From: CAZGLK01 sp964526375
GTDB taxonomy: Bacteria > Patescibacteriota > Minisyncoccia > JACQLN01
Length of the DNA: 15,846 nt
NCBI GenBank assembly: GCA_964526375.1
Contig: CAZGLK010000015.1
Coordinates: 1 to 15,846 of the forward strand
Direction of reading: 5' to 3'
Each line of letters starts with the position of its first letter. Within the stretch, counting starts at the first letter, position 1. Shown here piece by piece: positions 5,721-11,450 of this stretch. The notes beneath the pieces were generated by a model. That model saw only the letters and a list, made by a program, of their open reading frames with translations. It did not search any database and was not told the DNA's origin. The translations under genes and the position numbers were made by a program.

Positions 5721-7052
5721 TCAGCCGAGAACAGATTCAATCTCTTTCTTAACCTCGTCCAATTTGTTTTGATCAACACCTTCCAAACTCAAGCGCCACA
5801 GGTTTTCGGTGTTGGAGCGGCGCAAGTTAAGGCCCCACTCGGGGAATTCAACGCCGATGCCGTCCAACAAATCAATCCGGCCTTCTTTAAATTTTTCTTT
5901 TAGGGCGGCGATAACAGCGCCGGGGTCGCGCTTGGAAGAAAAATTAATCTCGGGCAGAATAATATATTTTTGATACGGCTTTATCAGTTTAGACAGCGGA
6001 GTGTGGTTTTTGGAAATAATTTTGAGCATCTTAAACAAGGCCAGGGCGGCGCTGTCGCCATAATTAAACTCCTTAAAAAAATAATGACCCGATTTTTCGG
6101 CGGCAAGGTCGGCCTTGTTTTTAGCCATTAACTGCTGTACACTGGTGCGCCCGACTTTGGAAGGCAGCACTTTAATCTTCCTGTTCCGGCCGACCTCGGC
6201 GGCTATCCTGCCCATATTTACGGTTTTAATCGCAAGCTGTCCCGGTTTTAGCAAACAATCCAACCACAAAGCCAATGTGATTGAGGGATCAATCACCTCG
6301 CCCTTCTCGTCCAAAAAGACAACGCGGTCGCCGTCGCCGTCAAAAATCGCCCCCAAGTCAAACTTTTTTGATTGCATCAGCGCTTTCAACTGCCGCTGAC
6401 TGGCCTCCTCCAAAGGATTAGGCCCATGGGCCGGAAAGTTGCCGTTGGGCCTCTCATTTATGGTTACAAAGTTGACTTTGAGCTTTTCCAAAACCGGCAC
6501 CACCTCCCCCGCCGCCGTGCCGCTGGAAAAATCAATCGCCACTCTAAGATACGGCAGGCTCCCGGAGAAGCGAAAAAGAAAATTAAAATAGTCGCGTTGA
6601 ACCTCCGGCTTAAGCTGGTCAGCTCCGCCCTCCACGACCTCTGTTCCGAAATTCAGCTTCCCCAAAATGCCTTTAATTTTTAACAGGCCCGATTTTTTAT
6701 CAACCACACCTAATTTGTGAGAATAGATTTTTAAGCCATTCTCCTCCTTGGGATTATGCGAGGCGGTGATCATCAAAGCATCGCAATGTTGTGTTTTTGA
6801 ATACCAAAAACAAAACGGGGCGGTGACCCTGCCCAAATCCACTACTTTTATTTTCTGGTGCCGCAAGCCCGAGGCTAAATACAAAAAAAGTGTGTCCGAA
6901 GACATCCTTGCGTCGCGTCCGACAGCCACTTGGCGCGGTTTTAAAAACCGGCCAACGGCCCGGCCCAGATTGTAGAAAACCGCTTCGTTGATTTCGCCGG
7001 GGTAGCGGCCGCGAATATCGTATTCCTTAAAAATAGCGGGGTTGACTTGCAT
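5721..7052 (-). CDS. manB: Phosphomannomutase/phosphoglucomutase
   Basis: Alpha-D-phosphohexomutase that moves phosphate between C1 and C6 of glucose or mannose, feeding nucleotide-sugar synthesis. From the chosen start the landmarks are KEYDIRG (residues 9-15), the active-site phosphoserine loop TASHNP (96-101, Ser98), the Mg-binding loop DGDGDR (238-243) and the sugar-binding EKSGH (319-323), in the family's usual four-domain order. The length is 443, close to the typical 450-460. An in-frame ATG 18 nt upstream (7070) gives a six-residue extension. The ATG at 7052 is preferred because it puts NPAIFKEYDIRG at the N-terminus, and because TGTTAAAAT lies 8 nt upstream, which would make the longer start fall inside the promoter. 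Glucose versus mannose preference cannot be read from sequence. The symbol is provisional. Confidence 0.93.
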   Translation of the reverse strand: MQVNPAIFKEYDIRGRYPGEINEAVFYNLGRAVGRFLKPRQVAVGRDARMSSDTLFLYLASGLRHQKIKVVDLGRVTAPFCFWYSKTQHCDALMITASHNPKEENGLKIYSHKLGVVDKKSGLLKIKGILGKLNFGTEVVEGGADQLKPEVQRDYFNFLFRFSGSLPYLRVAIDFSSGTAAGEVVPVLEKLKVNFVTINERPNGNFPAHGPNPLEEASQRQLKALMQSKKFDLGAIFDGDGDRVVFLDEKGEVIDPSITLALWLDCLLKPGQLAIKTVNMGRIAAEVGRNRKIKVLPSKVGRTSVQQLMAKNKADLAAEKSGHYFFKEFNYGDSAALALFKMLKIISKNHTPLSKLIKPYQKYIILPEINFSSKRDPGAVIAALKEKFKEGRIDLLDGIGVEFPEWGLNLRRSNTENLWRLSLEGVDQNKLDEVKKEIESVLG

Positions 7053-7060
7053 ATACAATA

Positions 7061-7069
7061 ATTTTAACA
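7061..7069 (-). promoter_or_regulatory. TGTTAAAAT extended -10 before the phosphomutase gene
   Basis: Minus-strand TGT-TAAAAT lies 8 nt before the ATG at 7052. The identical 9-mer precedes the transketolase N-half gene and rpiB, each time 6 nt from the start codon. A transcript starting about 7 nt after the -10 would begin essentially at the start codon. No matching -35 was found. Confidence 0.5.
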
Positions 7070-7115
7070 TGAACGGAGTCGATAAAATAATCCCAAACTA
7101 GGATCGCGTTATATT

Positions 7116-8198
7116 ATGCTGAAGATCGGAATCGTGGGCCTGCCCAATGTCGGCAAATCAACACTCTTTAAGGCGCTAACCCAAAAGCCGGTGGTTATTG
7201 CCAACTACCCTTTCGCCACCATCGACCCCAATGTGGCTGTGGTGGAAGTACCCGACGAGCGGCTTTATAAACTGGCCGAGCTGTCACGCTCGCGCCAAAC
7301 GATTCCCACGGCAATTGAGTTTGCTGACATTGCCGGCTTGGTTAAAGGTGCGGCCCAGGGACTGGGCTTGGGCAATGCCTTTTTGTCGCATATTAGAGAC
7401 ACAGATGCGATTTTGCATTTGGTAAGAGTGTTTACCGATCCCAATATTATTCATGTTGAAAACGGCGCCGATCCTGAACGGGATTTTGAGATCATCAATC
7501 TGGAATTGGTTCTGAAGGATTTGGAAATTGCCTCGCGCGCGCTGGAAAAAACTGCCTCCGAAGCCAAAAGCGGCGACAAGGTCAAAATAAAAAGACGCGA
7601 TACTCTGCAGAAAATCAAGAATATCCTGGAAGCAAACAAATTGCTGCGTGATCACTTGGCCGAGGCCGAAGAGTTGAAACTATGCGCCGAAATAGGTCTT
7701 TTAACCTATAAGCCCATGCTGGCGGTTTTTAATATTTCCGAAGGGCAGTTAAATCAAAACTGGCAGCCCGAGGCTCGGCTTAAAGAAGTACTGGGATCAA
7801 CCGATTATTTGGCTATAGCGGTTGGCTTGGAAGCCGAGGCGGTTGATATCCACTCGGCCAGCGAGCAAAAAGAGTTCTACGAAATCGCCGGCATTAAAGA
7901 AACCGGACTGAACAGTTTAATTAGAAAATGTTACCAGGTTTTGGGCTTGATAACTTTCTTGACCACCGGCCAAGATGAAACCCGCGCCTGGACCATTCCG
8001 GCCGGCGCCAAAGCGCCGCGCGCCGGGCGGGCCATACATTCTGATTTTGAAGAAAAATTCATCCGCGCCGAGGTGATTCACTGCAACAAACTGCTGGAAA
8101 TCGGCTCCTGGCCCAAAGCCCGCGAACTAGGACAGTTAAGAGTTGAGGGTAAAGAATATGTTGTGCAAGATGGAGATGTAGTTGAGTTTAAAATATAA
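7116..8198 (+). CDS. ychF: Redox-regulated ATPase YchF (Obg-like)
   Basis: Universally conserved P-loop protein of the Obg family that binds ATP rather than GTP and associates with ribosomes. G1 is GLPNVGKS (residues 8-15), G2 region ATIDPN (34-39), G3 DIAGLVKGA (71-79), and the usual NKxD is replaced by NISE (206-209), the YchF-specific change linked to ATP preference. A coiled-coil insertion covers about 130-190, and the C-terminal TGS domain about 275-360 ends in VQDGDVVEFKI. The length of 360 is normal. The gene is divergent from the phosphomutase with a very short shared spacer. The ATG at 7116 has no Shine-Dalgarno. Its TAA stop lies within repeat element B copy 1. Confidence 0.97.
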   Translation: MLKIGIVGLPNVGKSTLFKALTQKPVVIANYPFATIDPNVAVVEVPDERLYKLAELSRSRQTIPTAIEFADIAGLVKGAAQGLGLGNAFLSHIRDTDAILHLVRVFTDPNIIHVENGADPERDFEIINLELVLKDLEIASRALEKTASEAKSGDKVKIKRRDTLQKIKNILEANKLLRDHLAEAEELKLCAEIGLLTYKPMLAVFNISEGQLNQNWQPEARLKEVLGSTDYLAIAVGLEAEAVDIHSASEQKEFYEIAGIKETGLNSLIRKCYQVLGLITFLTTGQDETRAWTIPAGAKAPRAGRAIHSDFEEKFIRAEVIHCNKLLEIGSWPKARELGQLRVEGKEYVVQDGDVVEFKI

Positions 8199-8254
8199 AC
8201 CCGACCCCGTCCCTCGACAAGCTCGGGGCGGGGTATCACGGGCGGCAAAATAAA
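8195..8254 (+). repeat. Palindromic element B, copy 1, overlapping the ychF stop
   Basis: Starts ATAAACCCGACCCCG and ends CGGGGTATCACGGGCGGC plus AAAATAAA. Copy 2 (12697-12747, minus) has the same two ends with one C/T difference in 41 positions. The centres differ: here 19 nt, TCCCTCGACAAGCTCGGGG, against the 10-nt CCGCAAGCGG in copy 2. The ychF TAA uses the first bases of the element. No T-run follows the hairpin. Confidence 0.8.
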
Positions 8255-8299
8255 CCAAATAATCTCTCTGGCGTCGCCCCAAACAAGAAACAATACCGC

Positions 8300-9274
8300 T
8301 CACTTTCGGGCCACTACCCGCTCAACCGCTTGCTTAATGGAATCCACCCCCATCCCAAACTTTTCTATAAGCTCATCTGGTTTACCGGATTCGCCAAAGC
8401 TGTCGTTAACACCGACAAATTCCATCGGCGTGGGCAACTCTTTGGCCAGAAGTTCGGCAAGAGCGCTACCCAAGCCGCCGTGGATTTGGTGTTCCTCCAC
8501 GCTAACCACAGCTCGGGTTCTTTGCGCGTATTTCAAAATGATTTCCTGATCTAAGGGCTTAACCGTGTGCGTGTTGACAACCGCGACTGAAACTCCTTCT
8601 TTGTCCAAATCCAAAGCGGCCAAAAGCGCATTGTAAATCAATGGCCCGCAGCCGAAAATAACCGCATCTTTGCCGTCCTTAAAAACTTCGGCGCGGCCGA
8701 TCTTAAAGGGAGTGTGGTCTGTGGTAATAACAGGGGTCTTCTCGCGGGCAAAGCGAAGATAAACCGGGCCCGCCAATTCCGCGGCGGCCAGAGTTGCTTT
8801 CCTGGCCTCCACCGCGTCGCACGGCACAACCACCGTCATGCCGGGCAACATCCGCATCAAACCAATATCCTCTAGCGCCTGATGAGTGGCGCCGTCGGGG
8901 CCTACGGACACGCCAGCGTGGGCACCGGCAATTTTTACATTGGCTTGGTTGTAAGCAATAGTGGTTCTAATCTGCTCATTATTGCGGCCCGGGCTGAAAA
9001 CGGCATAAGAAGATATAAACGGAATCTTGCCCGCCAGACTCATGCCTGCCGCCAGCGAGGCCATATTCTGTTCGGCCACTCCTAATTCCACAAATCTTTC
9101 GGGAAACTTTTTTTGGAACATCTGCGAACGGGTTGATTCCGAAAGATCAGCGCACAACACCACCACATTTTTGTTTTTCTCCCCGGCCAAAACCAAACCC
9201 TCGCCGTAGCCATCGCGGGTAGCTTTCACTTCCGGTTGCAATAGGTTCTTAACTAAGTACGCGTTTGGGTTCAA
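8300..9274 (-). CDS. tktC: Transketolase, C-terminal subunit
   Basis: Pyrimidine-binding and C-terminal domains of a split transketolase, which with the N-half transfers two-carbon units between pentose, tetrose and triose phosphates using thiamine diphosphate. Motifs: ATRDGYGEG (residues 18-26), VELGVAEQNM (62-71) with the catalytic Glu68 that activates the cofactor, GPDGATHQALED (125-136), and REKTPV near residue 177. The length of 324 is normal for this half. The start is TTG: a TAG lies in frame two codons upstream and no ATG occurs before residue 71, so TTG at 9274 is the longest start and preserves the family-like NPNAYLV N-terminus. It is 68 nt downstream of the N-half, and the spacer consists of AGCTT-type repeats. 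Confidence 0.94.
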   Translation of the reverse strand: MNPNAYLVKNLLQPEVKATRDGYGEGLVLAGEKNKNVVVLCADLSESTRSQMFQKKFPERFVELGVAEQNMASLAAGMSLAGKIPFISSYAVFSPGRNNEQIRTTIAYNQANVKIAGAHAGVSVGPDGATHQALEDIGLMRMLPGMTVVVPCDAVEARKATLAAAELAGPVYLRFAREKTPVITTDHTPFKIGRAEVFKDGKDAVIFGCGPLIYNALLAALDLDKEGVSVAVVNTHTVKPLDQEIILKYAQRTRAVVSVEEHQIHGGLGSALAELLAKELPTPMEFVGVNDSFGESGKPDELIEKFGMGVDSIKQAVERVVARK

Positions 9275-9345
9275 GTTCTAGGTGTTAGCTTACTAGCTTA
9301 CTAGAAAAATACTAGGAAGCTAATATCCTAATAAGCTAAAAGCTA
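9275..9345 (-). repeat. AGCTT octamer-like tract filling the transketolase spacer
   Basis: On the minus strand the spacer begins at the TAG stop of the N-half gene, as TTAGCTTTTAGCTTATTAGG, and continues with CTAG/AGCTT variants almost to the TTG start of the C-half gene. The plus strand contains AGCTTACT twice in tandem. The two ends are inversely related (TTAGCTT with AAGCTAA), so a long hairpin can form. A closely related tract fills the rpiB-rpe spacer (12130-12190). Confidence 0.7.
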
Positions 9346-10206
9346 ATCCAAGTGGCTTGCTTCAATCTGCCCCTGCAAGGTTCTTAACTCCCGCAGAGCG
9401 ATCTCGGCTTCTTCTTTGTTGGGCGGCTTGCCGTGCCATTCAAATTTGCGCTCCATAAAATCAACTCCTTTGCCCGGGATGGTGTGGGCAATAATAACCG
9501 TGGGCTTTTCAAAAATGGTTTGGGCTTCGGCGCAGGCCTCCACGAAGGCCCGAATATTATGGCCGTCAATTTCCAAAACATGCCAATTGAAAGCCTCATA
9601 TTTTGATTTCAAGTCGTCCAGCGGCATAATATCCTCGGTGAAACCGTCTATTTGAATATTGTTGCGGTCTATAATGCCGGTGAGATTGTTTAGGCGATAT
9701 TTGGCCGCAAACATAGCCGCCTCCCAGGTTTGGCCGGCATCGTGCTCGCCGTCGGACATAAGGCAATAAACCCTCCAGCTGGCATTATCCAACTTCCCCG
9801 CCAAAGCCATGCCGGCGGCTTGCGAAAGGCCAGAACCCAAAGGGCCGGATGTGGTCTCTAGACCCGGCAGCGAGAGGCGATGAGGATGGCCTTGCAGGCG
9901 AGTACCTAACTTGCGCAAAGTTTTCAATTCATCTTTAGGAAAATAACCAGCGTGAGCCATAGCCACATACCGCACCGGGCAGATGTGGCCGTTGGACAGA
10001 ACTAAACGATCGCGATCGGGCCACTCGGGGTGTTTAGGATCATGCCGCAAAACATGAAAATACAGAGCCGTAAAAATATCGGCCATACCCAACGGCCCAG
10101 CCGAATGCCCCGAGCCCGCCTCCACCAGCATGCTGATTATGTCCTGCCTAATCTGCAAGGCCTTGAGCTCCAGTTGTTTTAGTTTAGTTTCATGAAGTGC
10201 GTCCAC
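9343..10206 (-). CDS. tktN: Transketolase, N-terminal (thiamine diphosphate-binding) subunit
   Basis: Carries the pyrophosphate-binding domain of the split enzyme. Visible motifs: GSGHSAGPLG (residues 31-40), GHP (106-108), TSGPLGSG (119-126), and the Mg/thiamine-diphosphate motif SDGEHDAG (151-158) followed after about 24 residues by RNNIQIDG (181-188). The 287 residues match the usual size of this half. The start is GTG at 10206; the nearby ATG is out of frame. TGTTAAAAT lies 6 nt upstream with no Shine-Dalgarno, suggesting a leaderless message. Its stop codon TAG is part of the repeat tract before the C-half. Together with rpe and rpiB it supplies the pentose phosphate steps of this cluster. 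Confidence 0.95.
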   Translation of the reverse strand: MDALHETKLKQLELKALQIRQDIISMLVEAGSGHSAGPLGMADIFTALYFHVLRHDPKHPEWPDRDRLVLSNGHICPVRYVAMAHAGYFPKDELKTLRKLGTRLQGHPHRLSLPGLETTSGPLGSGLSQAAGMALAGKLDNASWRVYCLMSDGEHDAGQTWEAAMFAAKYRLNNLTGIIDRNNIQIDGFTEDIMPLDDLKSKYEAFNWHVLEIDGHNIRAFVEACAEAQTIFEKPTVIIAHTIPGKGVDFMERKFEWHGKPPNKEEAEIALRELRTLQGQIEASHLD

Positions 10207-10212
10207 AACTTC

Positions 10213-10221
10213 ATTTTAACA
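10213..10221 (-). promoter_or_regulatory. TGTTAAAAT extended -10 before the transketolase operon
   Basis: Minus-strand TGT-TAAAAT lies 6 nt before the GTG start at 10206, the same 9-mer and nearly the same spacing as before the phosphomutase gene and rpiB. It immediately follows the U-tract of the upstream terminator, so the operon begins just after the previous transcript ends. Confidence 0.55.
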
Positions 10222-10229
10222 AATTTATC

Positions 10230-10263
10230 AAAAAAATAAAAAGTGCACACTGTTTGTGTGCAC
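10230..10263 (-). terminator. Rho-independent terminator of the 80-residue protein gene
   Basis: A perfect 8-bp stem, GTGCACAC/GTGTGCAC (10256-10263 and 10243-10250), with a 5-nt loop is followed on the minus strand by TTTTTATTTTTTT. It lies 19 nt after the stop of the small gene and in the right orientation. It is the clearest intrinsic terminator in the window. Confidence 0.85.
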
Positions 10264-10282
10264 CCCCCGGCTAAGAAACTAG

Positions 10283-10525
10283 CTAGGCAACATTCTTTAG
10301 AGCCTTTTCCCACAAGGCTTTTGTTGGTAGATCAGAAAGACCAAGTAAGAACCTGATATTCGACGAAGCTATCATAGCTGCACCTCTTACATTCTCTTCC
10401 TCTAAAAGAGAAATGTAATCAGCTACGAATCTCTTAATCTCTTCAGGTTGGGTCAGCTTCTGAAGAGCTGCATACTCAACCCTATCAGGACTCTCCTGCT
10501 CCAACTGCTGGGCTATATTTTCCAT
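10283..10525 (-). CDS. Small acidic helical protein of unknown function (80 aa)
   Basis: Not recognised. The 80 residues are acidic overall (more Asp/Glu than Lys/Arg), without cysteines, signal peptide or membrane segment, and look fully helical: a Gln/Glu-rich N-terminus, an amphipathic EEIKRFVADYISLLEEENVR segment (about 28-47), then NIRFLLGL and a short helix with one Trp. The gene is well supported as real: a consensus promoter (TTGACA-17-TATTAT), a strong AAAGGAGG Shine-Dalgarno 6 nt before the ATG (rare in this window), and a clean terminator just downstream. It is monocistronic, between the transketolase operon and the toxin-antitoxin pair. High expression is inferred from the signals. 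A regulatory or adaptor protein would fit, but nothing shows this. Confidence 0.8.
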   Translation of the reverse strand: MENIAQQLEQESPDRVEYAALQKLTQPEEIKRFVADYISLLEEENVRGAAMIASSNIRFLLGLSDLPTKALWEKALKNVA

Positions 10526-10531
10526 TTCCGG

Positions 10532-10539
10532 CCTCCTTT
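10532..10539 (-). promoter_or_regulatory. Strong Shine-Dalgarno of the 80-residue protein gene
   Basis: Minus-strand AAAGGAGG ends 6 nt before the ATG at 10525. It fixes the start codon and stands out because most neighbouring genes have no recognisable ribosome-binding site. Confidence 0.85.
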
Positions 10540-10613
10540 GACCAAAAAATCCAGCTTATTTTGAACTTATATGGCTCTAAAAGCCATTATTTTGTCCATT
10601 AAAGAACACTTAC

Positions 10614-10642
10614 ATAATAGCAAATCACTAAGTCTTTGTCAA
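10614..10642 (-). promoter_or_regulatory. Consensus sigma70 promoter of the 80-residue protein gene
   Basis: Minus-strand TTGACA (10637-10642, perfect) and TATTAT (10614-10619, 5 of 6) are separated by exactly 17 nt. Transcription should begin near 10607, giving an untranslated leader of about 80 nt. The leader contains a small hairpin, ATGGCT/AGCCAT (10571-10587), of unknown significance. Confidence 0.8.
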
Positions 10643-10698
10643 TCCCCAAAAATGCTGGGTTTAAAGCCGTTTTAGAGATGGGCTATGGGGTGTAGGAA

Positions 10699-10964
10699 TC
10701 AAGGTGTTTTCAAAATGTTATGCGGTCCGGCTCGACGCAAATAACAGCTACTGCCTACAATTTGAAAAGTGAGTCTATATTCTTTTTAGTGAACGAGGCT
10801 TCCCAGATCCCCAACTTGCCCCATTTCTTCATCTTTTTAACTCTTAAGGAACCGTGGAATGGATTTATAACAAAAAGCTCCAGCTTTTTATCAAGAAGTT
10901 GCTGAAGCTTGAGTGACAAACGCTCATAGTCTCGCTTAAAAGATTCGGTGCGAATAATTTGCAT
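10699..10964 (-). pseudogene. RelE/ParE-type toxin gene interrupted by a one-base frameshift
   Basis: The uninterrupted frame gives only 69 residues and ends in NIDSLFKL, which does not fit the family. One base back at an AAAAAG run (10782-10787) opens EYRLTFQIVGSSCYLRR, then AGPHNILKTP and a TGA at 10699-10701. Joined, the product is 88 residues with the full toxin pattern: helical N-terminus, NPFHGSLRVKKM (about 34-45), IWEASF, YRLTFQI and a final GPHNIL, as in RelE/YafQ/ParE-like mRNA interferases or gyrase poisons. The ATG lies 3 nt after the stop of an AbrB-type antitoxin, the usual gene order. The shift may be an inactivating deletion, a homopolymer sequencing error or programmed -1 slippage (T-AAA-AAG). 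Family assignment is good; the biochemical target is unknown. Confidence 0.82.
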
Positions 10965-10967
10965 AAC

Positions 10968-11261
10968 TTATCGCTTTAAATCTTTTAGCAAATCCTCAAT
11001 GCTATCAAATGGTCCACTTACGCGACCGGCTTTAATATCATTATCGGCCTCCTGTTCCATTATGTCCCATAATCGTTCGTTAACCTTTTGGCGAAGTTTT
11101 TTGTTTTTTATGACTTTGGGGTGGACAAAAATGATCCCCGTTCCCAGATCATGCACATCTAAAACATCCCCATTTTGCATGTGATACTTTCTGGCAATTT
11201 CAAGAGGGATCCTAACATCTACCTCTGATCGAGTTTTAGTTTTGACTGCAAGCATAGGCAT
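10968..11261 (-). CDS. AbrB/MazE-type antitoxin
   Basis: A 97-residue protein. Residues about 5-50 form a swapped-hairpin AbrB/SpoVT DNA-binding domain: strands VDVRIP and GDVLDVHD around the IARKYHMQNGD turn, then GIIFVHP. The Lys/Arg-rich middle and acidic tail (GPFDSIEDLLKDLKR) are the part expected to wrap the toxin. It directly precedes the toxin gene with 3 nt between them, so the pair is one operon and the antitoxin probably represses it. The start is ATG at 11261; a second ATG at 11255 is equally possible. A weak TGG-TAGAGT box lies 6 nt upstream of the first ATG. The 100-bp inverted-repeat element just upstream could affect transcription into the pair. Confidence 0.85.
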   Translation of the reverse strand: MPMLAVKTKTRSEVDVRIPLEIARKYHMQNGDVLDVHDLGTGIIFVHPKVIKNKKLRQKVNERLWDIMEQEADNDIKAGRVSGPFDSIEDLLKDLKR

Positions 11262-11279
11262 AAATCCACTCTACCATAA

Positions 11280-11379
11280 ATCCCGTTAGAAATTCCAGCG
11301 GGGTATTAAACACCGCGGAAATTATTTTCTAGGCGGTAATCCGCGCGACAAAGCCGCGGGGTATTATTTCTAACGGGAT
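11280..11379. repeat. 100-bp inverted-repeat element (E) upstream of the toxin-antitoxin pair
   Basis: Perfect 14-bp arms, ATCCCGTTAGAAAT (11280-11293) and ATTTCTAACGGGAT (11366-11379), enclose 72 bp that contain GGGGTATT twice in direct orientation and several CCGCGG-type short palindromes, so smaller hairpins can nest inside. No ORF lies inside. It resembles a small non-autonomous palindromic element; no target duplication was found at its ends. Confidence 0.75.
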
Positions 11380-11427
11380 AAAAACTAATAAATACAAACA
11401 TCCATAAATAAGACTATGGGAACCTTG

Positions 11428-11450
11428 TGTTGGAAGCTAAGCTTCCAACA
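11428..11450. repeat. Perfect hairpin overlapping the rpe stop codon
   Basis: TGTTGGAAGC and GCTTCCAACA form a 10-bp stem with a 3-nt loop. The rpe TAG stop lies across the stem-loop junction, so the last codons of rpe form one arm. No U-tract follows on the minus strand, so it is not a standard terminator; protection of the 3' end is possible. Confidence 0.7.

Noticed and set aside
8205..8240. Intrinsic terminator after ychF
   Set aside because: The GC-rich hairpin is not followed by a T-run, and its sequence belongs to element B, found elsewhere.
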